DNA of 64,000 bases from Ralstonia thomasii (GTDB lineage Bacteria; Pseudomonadota; Gammaproteobacteria; Burkholderiales; Burkholderiaceae). Made by a program: the position numbers and the translations under genes. The notes beneath the pieces were generated by a model. The model saw only the letters and a list, made by a program, of their open reading frames with translations, was not told the origin of the DNA and did not search any database. Of this stretch, positions 44,808-54,144 are shown in pieces. The DNA is taken from the NCBI RefSeq assembly GCF_958405895.1, contig NZ_CATZAR010000016.1; one strand, 5' to 3'. Each line of letters opens with the position of its first letter. Positions within the stretch are counted from its first letter, which is position 1.

Positions 44808-45269
44808 CTAGTGCACGGGCTGCTTGAGCGCGTCGGGCACCAGCAGCGGCATCACGTCGATGCCTTCCTCCGCCAGTTCCTGCGCTTCCTCCCGAGATGT
44901 CGTCCCGCGAATGCCCCGCTCCGGCGCCTCGTTGTAATGCATGCGGCGCGCCTCTTCTGCAAACCGCTCGCCGACGTCCTCGGTATTGGCAAGGACATGG
45001 CGCACGGCTTTCAGGTAGAGCTGTTGCAGGGCTGCGGGCGAACCGCCCTCGCCCTCGACCGCCTTGCCGGCCCCGCCCTTCTGGGCGGTCTCCGCACGAG
45101 ACGACGACAGGTTCAGGCGCGGCGCACTCGGCAAGCGCTCAACCTCGTTGTGACCGCAAACTGGGCACGTCAATAGCCCGCGCTTTTGCTGCGATTGCAA
45201 GTCGGCATCGGAGCCGAACCAGCCTTCGAAGCGGTGGTCATTGGCACAACGGAGGTCCAGCACTTTCAT
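44808..45269 (-). CDS. DUF1178 family protein
   Basis: A 153-residue protein starting MKVLDLRCANDHRFEGWFGS with the family zinc-finger-like cysteines (LRCANDH near residue 8 and LLTCPVCGHNEVERLPSAPR at about 33). A Ser/Lys-rich linker and a helical C-terminal half with EDVGERFAEEARRMHYNEAPER follow. Function of DUF1178 is unknown. It is first in the ACAD/MaoC transcript, behind a promoter with an overlapping inverted repeat. Confidence 0.9.
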   Translation of the reverse strand: MKVLDLRCANDHRFEGWFGSDADLQSQQKRGLLTCPVCGHNEVERLPSAPRLNLSSSRAETAQKGGAGKAVEGEGGSPAALQQLYLKAVRHVLANTEDVGERFAEEARRMHYNEAPERGIRGTTSREEAQELAEEGIDVMPLLVPDALKQPVH

Positions 45270-45292
45270 GATCGGTCCAGCGCATGGGGACG

Positions 45293-45321
45293 AGTGTATC
45301 CCCGATTCGAAAATTTGTGAA
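45293..45321 (-). promoter_or_regulatory. Promoter for the DUF1178-ACAD-MaoC transcript
   Basis: On the minus strand TTCACA (45321-45316), 17 bp, then TACACT (45298-45293). The initiation point would be about 17 nt before the DUF1178 ATG. The -35 box shares its TTC with the end of a 12-bp inverted repeat, so a repressor there would block polymerase. Confidence 0.5.
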
Positions 45322-45352
45322 CGGTCGTGCTAATTTTTTCGCACGACCGTTC
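45319..45352. promoter_or_regulatory. Perfect 12-bp inverted repeat, candidate repressor operator
   Basis: GAACGGTCGTGC (45319-45330) and GCACGACCGTTC (45341-45352) are exact inverted copies around TAATTTTTTC. The arm sequence resembles sites of TetR-family acyl-CoA regulators, and one arm overlaps the -35 box of the ACAD operon. An alternative is a terminator for the upstream NUDIX gene, but the T-run sits in the loop and the following bases ACAAATTTT are weak. Confidence 0.6.
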
Positions 45353-45406
45353 GCCATGATAGCGGCAATAGGAAAACGGTCTGATCAAGCGAGGATCACA
45401 AGCGGC

Positions 45407-46018
45407 TCAGACGGCACCTGGCGTCCATGCTCCGGACAGAATCTTCTCGAGCCAGAACGTGCCGATGATGGTCTTCACGTCGGAAATCTTGCCTTCGCGC
45501 ACCCAATCGATCAGTTGGCCGGCCGGCGTGACGAAGGTCTCGAGAAATTCGCCTTCATCCAGCATTGCCGCGCCCTGCTTGAGATCGCGCGCGAGATAGA
45601 TGTCGATGAACTCGGTGGAATACGAAATGACGGGGTGAATGCGCGTGAGGTACTCCCAGCGCTCGGCCGTGTAGCCGGTTTCCTCGCGCAGTTCGCGCTT
45701 GCCGCATGTGAGCGCGCCTTCCTGCGGATCCAGCTTGCCGGCGGGGAATTCAATCATCACCTTGCCAACCGGGTAGCGGAACTGACGCTCCATCAGCACC
45801 GTACCGTCGTCGAACAACGGGATCATCATTACCGCGCCTGGGTGGATGAGATATTCGCGGCTGGCGTTGCGGCCGTCCGGCAGGCGGACGATGTCGTGCT
45901 TGAGCGTGAGAAATTTACCCTGGTGCATCAGCGCGGATGCAACTTGCGTCTCGCGCAGACCGGCGTCGGGGTCCTGCGTCGCATCAGGGGCTTCGTTCAG
46001 AGGGGTGTGATCGGACAT
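45407..46018 (-). CDS. NUDIX hydrolase (ADP-ribose pyrophosphatase-like)
   Basis: A 203-residue enzyme. The Nudix box is GKLDPQEGALTCGKRELREE followed by TGY (about residues 98-120), matching Gx5Ex7REUxEExGU. FRYPVGKVMIEFPAGKLDP upstream and ISYSTEFIDIYLARDL downstream are typical of ADP-ribose or GDP-mannose pyrophosphatases. It lies 44 bp downstream of the DUF2818 gene at the end of the nuo cluster and may be read from it. Confidence 0.9.
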   Translation of the reverse strand: MSDHTPLNEAPDATQDPDAGLRETQVASALMHQGKFLTLKHDIVRLPDGRNASREYLIHPGAVMMIPLFDDGTVLMERQFRYPVGKVMIEFPAGKLDPQEGALTCGKRELREETGYTAERWEYLTRIHPVISYSTEFIDIYLARDLKQGAAMLDEGEFLETFVTPAGQLIDWVREGKISDVKTIIGTFWLEKILSGAWTPGAV

Positions 46019-46062
46019 GGCGCTCTCTCATGCCGAGACAGCGGGAACCTGCCCGGCGGGAA

Positions 46063-46377
46063 TTAACGGGAATCGCGGGGATGGCGAACCAGGTATTGCC
46101 ACGTAAAGCCCGGAAACGCGAACACCAGCATCAGGCAAGCGGTGATCGCGTAGAACTGCCAACCCTGGGGAAACGCATTACCCTGGCTCGATTCGATACC
46201 GAAGCCGATGAGCCCCACCACAACATACATGGCAACCAGCTCGGCGCCGCGCAGCCAGAACGGCTTGCGCGGCCAGCGTGCCGGCACCAGCGCCAGCACG
46301 CGTTGATTGACGAACGGCAGGTTGGCACAAATCAGTGCCAACACGATGACAAATAGACCGCCCGTCGATGTGTTCAT
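46063..46377 (-). CDS. DUF2818 family membrane protein
   Basis: A 104-residue protein with three hydrophobic helices (about 8-26, 45-66, 75-95) and the opening TSTGGLFVIVLALICANLPF. It is recognised as DUF2818, which regularly follows nuoN in beta-proteobacteria. The 13-bp spacing from nuoN suggests co-transcription. A role in complex I assembly is possible but not shown. Confidence 0.85.
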   Translation of the reverse strand: MNTSTGGLFVIVLALICANLPFVNQRVLALVPARWPRKPFWLRGAELVAMYVVVGLIGFGIESSQGNAFPQGWQFYAITACLMLVFAFPGFTWQYLVRHPRDSR

Positions 46378-46390
46378 GGCGCTCCGCGTT

Positions 46391-47866
46391 TTACGAAGCC
46401 AGCGTCAGGCGGATGGCCTGATAGCACACGGCCATCAGGCCAGCCGGGAAGATACCCAGCAACAGCACCAGCAAGCCATTGACCGACAGCAGCGAGCGCA
46501 GGCCGAAGGAGGCTTCAACGGGGCCTTCGTCAGCCGGCACATCGAAGTACATGACCTTGATGACACGCAGGTAGTAGAACGCACCCACCAACGAAAACAG
46601 CACCGCCACAACGGCCAGCCACGGCATACCGGCATCGACCACCGCACCCAGGACCGACAGCTTGGCGTAGAAGCCAACCGTCGGCGGCAGGCCTGCCAGC
46701 GACATCATGATGAACAGCATCAGCAGGGCAAACCACGGGCTCTTCTTCGACAAGCCCTTGAGGTCGGCAATCTCTTCCGCCTCGTAGCCTTTGCGCGCCA
46801 GCAGCAGGATGATGCCGAACGCGCCCAGCGCAGTCAGTACGTAGGTGATGGCGTAGAACATCGACGCACTGTAGGCCTGTGCCGTCAGATCCGGCTTGCC
46901 GGAACTGACGCCCGACACGAGGCCCAGCAGCAGGAAGCCCATATGCGAGACGGTCGAGTAGCCCAGCAGACGCTTGAAGTTGGTTTGCACAACGCCGGTG
47001 ATATTGCCGATGGCCAGCGACACAACGGCCAGCACAATCAGCATGTTCTGCCAGTCGAACGCCAGCGGCAGCAGGCCTTCAACCAGAATGCGCAGCGTCA
47101 TCGCGAACGCAGCAACCTTCGGGGCGCCGGCAATCAGCAACGTCACGGCCGTCGGCGAGCCTTGGTACACGTCCGGCACCCACATGTGGAACGGTGCCAC
47201 ACCCAGCTTGAAGCCGAGCCCGGCAACGATGAACACTACGCCGAACACGAGAATCGTCTTGTTGATCTCGCCGTTCTTGATGGCGTCAAACACCTTGCCC
47301 AGTTCCAGCGAGCCGGTGGCGCCATACAGCATCGACATGCCATACAGCAGCAGGCCCGAGGCCAGCGCACCCAGGATGAAATACTTCATGGCCGATTCGG
47401 ACGACACGTTCGAACGGCGACGCAGCGCAACCAGTGTGTACGACGCCAGCGACAACAATTCAAGGCCCAGATAGAGCACGAGGAAGTTGTTGCCGGTGAT
47501 CATCACCACCTGGCCGCCCAGTGTGAACAGGGCGAACATGTAGAACTCACCCGCATACATGTCACGGTCGGCCAGATAGCGGCGCGTGTACACCAGCGTG
47601 GCAAACAGCGTCAGCGCACAGAACGACGCCAGCACGTTGGCCATCGGATCGATCACCGCCATGTTGCCGAAGACGTAGTGCGTCTCACCGTTCGCAGCGT
47701 TCAGCGCAAACCACACCGCCAGCACCAGCGTAATCACCAACGAAACCGGATAGGCCACGCTGCTTCGTTTCTGGCCGCGTGCCAAGTCAATCCAGTTGAC
47801 GGCACCAATGCCCAGCGCGAGAAAAACGATTGGGGCAAAAGCCGCAATAGAGGAGGACGATTGCAT
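46391..47866 (-). CDS. nuoN: NADH-quinone oxidoreductase subunit N
   Basis: A 491-residue antiporter-like membrane subunit of complex I, about 14 helices. YLGLELLSLASYTLVALRRR contains the key Glu of TM5, and LGFKLGVAPFHMWVPDVYQGSP the TM7 Lys and conserved His. LLGYSTVSHMGFLLLGLVSG lies mid-protein. It is the last nuo gene, 16 bp after nuoM. Confidence 0.96.
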   Translation of the reverse strand: MQSSSSIAAFAPIVFLALGIGAVNWIDLARGQKRSSVAYPVSLVITLVLAVWFALNAANGETHYVFGNMAVIDPMANVLASFCALTLFATLVYTRRYLADRDMYAGEFYMFALFTLGGQVVMITGNNFLVLYLGLELLSLASYTLVALRRRSNVSSESAMKYFILGALASGLLLYGMSMLYGATGSLELGKVFDAIKNGEINKTILVFGVVFIVAGLGFKLGVAPFHMWVPDVYQGSPTAVTLLIAGAPKVAAFAMTLRILVEGLLPLAFDWQNMLIVLAVVSLAIGNITGVVQTNFKRLLGYSTVSHMGFLLLGLVSGVSSGKPDLTAQAYSASMFYAITYVLTALGAFGIILLLARKGYEAEEIADLKGLSKKSPWFALLMLFIMMSLAGLPPTVGFYAKLSVLGAVVDAGMPWLAVVAVLFSLVGAFYYLRVIKVMYFDVPADEGPVEASFGLRSLLSVNGLLVLLLGIFPAGLMAVCYQAIRLTLAS

Positions 47867-47882
47867 AGTTTCTTCTCGCTGC

Positions 47883-49349
47883 TTACAGCTTCGACTGAGC
47901 CACGTGGGTCAGCAGATTGACCACGGACGCATGCATGACATCGGTGAAGGGCTTCGGATACAGGCCCATGTACAGGGTGGCGATCGCGAGCACGCCCAGC
48001 ATGAAGAACTCGCGGCAATTCAGGTCCTTCAGCTCGGCCACATGCTTGTGCGTCACATCACCGAAGATCACGCGCTTGACCATCCACAGCGAATACGCTG
48101 CGCCAAAGATCAGCGCCGTGGCGGCCAACAAGCCAATCCAGAAGTTGAACTTGACGGAACCCAGGATCACCATGAATTCGCCGACGAAACCGGAGGTTGC
48201 CGGCAGGCCGCAGTTGGCCATCGCAAAGAAGACCGACAGCGCCGCAAACTTCGGCATCGTGTTCACCACACCGCCGTAATCGGCAATCTGACGCGAATGC
48301 ACGCGGTCATACAACACGCCAATACACAGGAACATTGCGCCTGAGATGAAGCCGTGCGAGATCATCTGGACGATACCGCCCTCCACACCGATCTCGTTGA
48401 AGATGAAGAAGCCCAGCGTGACGAAGCCCATGTGCGCGATCGACGAATACGCGACCAGCTTCTTCATGTCGGCCTGCACCAGCGCCACCAGACCGATGTA
48501 GATCACGGCAACCAGCGAGATCGCGATGATGAACGCGGACAGGCTGTGGCTGGCGTCCGGCGCGATCGGCAGGGAGAACCGCAGGAAACCGTAGGCGCCC
48601 AGCTTCAGCATGATGGCAGCCAGCACAACGGAGCCGCCGGTCGGGGCTTCCACGTGGGCGTCCGGCAGCCAGGTGTGCACCGGCCACATCGGCACTTTCA
48701 CGGCAAAGGCCATGAAAAACGCGAGGAAGATCAGGACCTGCTCGTTCATCGACAGCTTGACCTGATGCCACTGCAGGATTTCGAACGTGCCGCTGTGGAA
48801 ATACAGATACAACAGCGCAACCAGCGTCAGCAACGAACCAAGCAGCGTGTACAGGAAGAACTTGAATGCCGCGTAGACGCGGTTCGGGCCGCCCCACACA
48901 CCGATGATGATGTACATCGGGATCAGCGTGGCTTCGAAGAACACGTAGAACAGCAGACCGTCGAGCGACGCAAACACGCCGATCATCAGACCGGACAGGA
49001 TCAGGAACGCGGCCATGTATTGCGCCACGCGCTCGGTGATGACTTCCCAGGCGGCAATGACGACGATGACGGTGATGAACGCGGTCAGCACCACGAACCA
49101 CATCGAAATGCCGTCGACTCCAAGGTAGTAGCTGATGTGGAAGCGCTCGATCCACGACGATTTCTCAACGAACTGCATCGCAGCCGTCGTCTTGTCGAAA
49201 CGCGTGATGAGCGGGAGCGTCATCACGAAGCTGATTACGGAGCCGATCAGCGACATCCAGCGGACATAACCGGGATTGCGGTCTGAGCCCGAGGCCAGCA
49301 CCAGCACGCCGAAGAAGATCGGCAGCCAGATCGCAAAAGACAGAACCAT
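47883..49349 (-). CDS. nuoM: NADH-quinone oxidoreductase subunit M
   Basis: A 488-residue antiporter-like subunit. FFEATLIPMYIIIGVWGG carries the TM5 Glu, FAVKVPMWPVHTWLPDAHVEAPTGGSV (in parts) the TM7 Lys and half-helix, and LVAYSSIAHMGFVTLGFF a further Lys helix. GLPATSGFVGEFMVILGS follows. It starts 12 bp after nuoL. Confidence 0.97.
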   Translation of the reverse strand: MVLSFAIWLPIFFGVLVLASGSDRNPGYVRWMSLIGSVISFVMTLPLITRFDKTTAAMQFVEKSSWIERFHISYYLGVDGISMWFVVLTAFITVIVVIAAWEVITERVAQYMAAFLILSGLMIGVFASLDGLLFYVFFEATLIPMYIIIGVWGGPNRVYAAFKFFLYTLLGSLLTLVALLYLYFHSGTFEILQWHQVKLSMNEQVLIFLAFFMAFAVKVPMWPVHTWLPDAHVEAPTGGSVVLAAIMLKLGAYGFLRFSLPIAPDASHSLSAFIIAISLVAVIYIGLVALVQADMKKLVAYSSIAHMGFVTLGFFIFNEIGVEGGIVQMISHGFISGAMFLCIGVLYDRVHSRQIADYGGVVNTMPKFAALSVFFAMANCGLPATSGFVGEFMVILGSVKFNFWIGLLAATALIFGAAYSLWMVKRVIFGDVTHKHVAELKDLNCREFFMLGVLAIATLYMGLYPKPFTDVMHASVVNLLTHVAQSKL

Positions 49350-49361
49350 TTTTGTAATCCC

Positions 49362-51422
<2,061 letters not shown>

Positions 51423-51451
51423 GGAACGCTTCTTTTAGGTGGATGCGGAGG

Positions 51452-51763
51452 TCAGCCCTTGAGGCTGTCCAGATCGTCGACGTTGATGGTGTCCAGATTA
51501 CGGAACAGCACCACCAGGATGGCGAGACCGATCGCGGATTCCGCCGCGGCCACCGTCAGGATGAAAAACACGAACACCTGCCCCGCCAGATCGCCCAGGT
51601 AATGGGAGAACGCGACGAAGTTCAGGTTGACCGCCAGCAGCATCAGTTCGATCGCCATCAGCAGCACGATGACGTTCTTGCGGTTCAGGAAGATGCCGAC
51701 GATGCTGATGGCAAACAGCACCGCGCCGAGCACGAGGTAATGGGCAAGGGATAGCGAAGACAT
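51452..51763 (-). CDS. nuoK: NADH-quinone oxidoreductase subunit K
   Basis: A 103-residue, three-helix subunit. IGIFLNRKNVIVLLMAIELM-type sequence (VGIFLNRKNVIVLLMAIELM here) holds the first conserved Glu, and LTVAAAESAIGLAILVVLFR the second. The C-terminus DDLDSLKG is normal. It follows nuoJ by 17 bp. Confidence 0.97.
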   Translation of the reverse strand: MSSLSLAHYLVLGAVLFAISIVGIFLNRKNVIVLLMAIELMLLAVNLNFVAFSHYLGDLAGQVFVFFILTVAAAESAIGLAILVVLFRNLDTINVDDLDSLKG

Positions 51764-51780
51764 ATGGGTTCTCCCGGGGC

Positions 51781-52413
51781 TCAGCTGTTGGATTCAGCCG
51801 AAGCTGCGCCAGCCGATTTTTCCGCCGGCATCGAGACCAGACGCACGCGGTCCTTGCGCTTCACGCGGATTTGATCAGACACGTTCTGTGCCTTGGTGTC
51901 CTTGCGGCGGCGAGCGGTCAGAGCCACGGCCGCGACAATCGCCAGCAGCAGCACCGCGCCAGCCACTTCAAAGGCGTAGATGTAATCGGTATAGATGAGC
52001 TTCCCGAGCGCCTGTGTGTTCGGGCCGGTGAAGCCCTTCGGCAGCTCCTGCACGGGCTGTACGCGCCCCATGAAGGTCTTGGTCAGCACGACAGCCATTT
52101 CCAGGATGATGACCACGCCCACGAAGGCTGCCATCGGTACGTAGGTCCAGAAATCGCGTCGCAGGTGTTCGATGTCGATATCGATCATCATCACCACGAA
52201 CAGGAACAGCACCATCACTGCCCCAACGTAGACCAGCACCAGCGTGATGGCGAGAAACTCCGCCTTGAGCAGCATCCAGATCGCCGCCGCGGTGAAGAAC
52301 GAGAGCACGAGGAACAGCGCCGCGTGCACCGGGTTCTTCGCGGTGATGACCTTCAGCGCTGCGAGCACCAGCACGAGCGCGAAACAGTAGAAGATGATCG
52401 TCGTGATTTCCAT
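51781..52413 (-). CDS. nuoJ: NADH-quinone oxidoreductase subunit J
   Basis: A 210-residue, five-helix subunit. It has KNPVHAALFLVLSFFTAAAI, LLKAEFLAITLVLVYVGAVM (the pi-bulge helix TM3) and VLFLFVVMMIDIDIEHLRRD. The C-terminal tail after the last helix is Lys/Arg- then Ser/Ala-rich and longer than in E. coli. A 146-bp gap separates it from nuoI; I see nothing coding in that gap. Confidence 0.96.
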   Translation of the reverse strand: MEITTIIFYCFALVLVLAALKVITAKNPVHAALFLVLSFFTAAAIWMLLKAEFLAITLVLVYVGAVMVLFLFVVMMIDIDIEHLRRDFWTYVPMAAFVGVVIILEMAVVLTKTFMGRVQPVQELPKGFTGPNTQALGKLIYTDYIYAFEVAGAVLLLAIVAAVALTARRRKDTKAQNVSDQIRVKRKDRVRLVSMPAEKSAGAASAESNS

Positions 52414-52559
52414 GATCCTGGCACGGGCCGTTTTGCGGCACGCGCTTATCCAAAGCCGCGATGGCGTGACGCCACCGCAACTGGTTGGCTCTCGAGGAGC
52501 CGTTGTCCAACCGGGATGTCAACTGCACCGCCCGCCAACTGCACGGCGGACGTCCTGAC

Positions 52560-53051
52560 TCAGCGGTACTTCGCGTCGGCCGCCTTGTTGGCCGCAATTT
52601 CCGGCTCGAAGCGATCACCCACGGCCAGCAGCATGTCTTTGGTGAAATACAGGTCGCCGCGCTTTTCACCGTGGTATTCCAGGATGTGCGTCTCGACGAT
52701 GGCGTCCACCGGGCAAGCCTCTTCACAGAAGCCGCAGAAAATACACTTGGTCAGGTCGATGTCGTAGCGCGTGGTGCGGCGAGTGCCGTCGTCGCGCTGA
52801 TCCGATTCGATCGTGATGGCCAGGGCCGGGCACACGGCTTCACACAGCTTGCAAGCGATGCAGCGTTCTTCGCCATTCGGATAGCGACGCAGTGCATGCA
52901 GGCCGCGGAAGCGCGGCGACAGCGGCGTCTTCTCTTCCGGAAAGAGAACAGTGATCTTGCGCGCAAACAGATAGCGCCCGGTCAGAGCCAGCCCCTTGAA
53001 GAGTTCCTTCAGGAGCAGGCTGTTAAAGAATTCCTTGATGGCAAGCAACAT
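52560..53051 (-). CDS. nuoI: NADH-quinone oxidoreductase subunit I
   Basis: A 163-residue peripheral-arm protein with two ferredoxin-type [4Fe-4S] motifs, CIACKLCEAVCP (about residue 62) and CIFCGFCEEACPVDAIVET (about 104), giving clusters N6a and N6b. RFRGLHALRRYPNGEERCIA precedes them. It starts 20 bp after nuoH. Confidence 0.98.
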   Translation of the reverse strand: MLLAIKEFFNSLLLKELFKGLALTGRYLFARKITVLFPEEKTPLSPRFRGLHALRRYPNGEERCIACKLCEAVCPALAITIESDQRDDGTRRTTRYDIDLTKCIFCGFCEEACPVDAIVETHILEYHGEKRGDLYFTKDMLLAVGDRFEPEIAANKAADAKYR

Positions 53052-53071
53052 GGTGCCTTCCTATTGTCCCG

Positions 53072-54136
53072 TTACTTCCAGATGTTCCACGGCGACACCA
53101 ACCAGATGGCGACGACGACAAGCCAGCCCACAGTGAGCGGAATGAAGATCTTCCAGCCCAGACGCATGATCTGGTCATAGCGATAACGCGGGAACGATGC
53201 ACGCAGCCAGATGAAGACCGACAGCAGCAGGAAAACCTTGATCAGCAGCCAGAAGAAGCCCGGAATCCAGTTGAGGACCGGTGCGTCGATCGGCGAAGCC
53301 CAGCCGCCCAGGAACAGCGTCGCCGTCAGCGCCGAGATCACGATCATGTTGATGTACTCGGCCAGGAAGAACAGCGCGAACGCCATGCCCGAGTATTCGA
53401 TCATGTGGCCGGCCACGATTTCGGATTCACCTTCCACCACGTCAAACGGATGGCGGTTCGTTTCAGCTACACCCGAGATGAAGTAGACGCCGAACATCGG
53501 CAGCAGCGGCAGCCAGTTCCACGACAGGATGTTGATACCGTGACCTGCAAAGAAACCGCGGTTCTGCGAGTTGACGATGTCCGACAGGTTCAGGCTGCCC
53601 GTTACCATCAGCACGGTCACGAGCGCGAAGCCCATGGCGATTTCGTACGAAATCATTTGTGCCGAAGCACGCATCGCACCCAGGAACGCGTACTTCGAGT
53701 TCGAAGCCCAGCCCGCCAGAATCACGCCGTATACGCCCACCGAGCTGATCGCCATCACGTACAGCAGGCCAGCGTTGATGTTCGACACCATCGCCTCGGC
53801 CTGGAACGGAATCACCGCCCAGATCGCCACGGCGGGCATCAGCACCATCAGCGGCGCGATGATGTACATGCCACGGCTGACCGCGCTCGGCACCATGACT
53901 TCCTTGAGCAGCAGCTTGAGCACGTCGGCAATCGGCTGCAGCAGGCCCATCGGGCCCACGCGGTTCGGGCCCAGACGCACGTGCATCCAGCCGATGAGCT
54001 TGCGCTCCCACAGGATCAGGTAAGCCACGCACAGCAGCAGCGGCAGAATGATGCAGACCGCACGGACCAGCGTCCAGACCAGCGGCCACCAGCCACCGAA
54101 GGTGGCGGTACCGAAAGAAGTAATCGACTCGATCAT
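53072..54136 (-). CDS. nuoH: NADH-quinone oxidoreductase subunit H
   Basis: A 354-residue membrane subunit lining the quinone tunnel, about eight helices. GWMHVRLGPNRVGPMGLLQP is the conserved loop, FISGVAETNRHPFDVVEGES the E-channel/quinone loop, and VAGHMIEYSGMAFALFFLAEY follows. RASFPRYRYDQIMRLGWKIF closes it. It starts eight bases after nuoG. Confidence 0.98.
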   Translation of the reverse strand: MIESITSFGTATFGGWWPLVWTLVRAVCIILPLLLCVAYLILWERKLIGWMHVRLGPNRVGPMGLLQPIADVLKLLLKEVMVPSAVSRGMYIIAPLMVLMPAVAIWAVIPFQAEAMVSNINAGLLYVMAISSVGVYGVILAGWASNSKYAFLGAMRASAQMISYEIAMGFALVTVLMVTGSLNLSDIVNSQNRGFFAGHGINILSWNWLPLLPMFGVYFISGVAETNRHPFDVVEGESEIVAGHMIEYSGMAFALFFLAEYINMIVISALTATLFLGGWASPIDAPVLNWIPGFFWLLIKVFLLLSVFIWLRASFPRYRYDQIMRLGWKIFIPLTVGWLVVVAIWLVSPWNIWK

Positions 54137-54144
54137 GTTGACCC

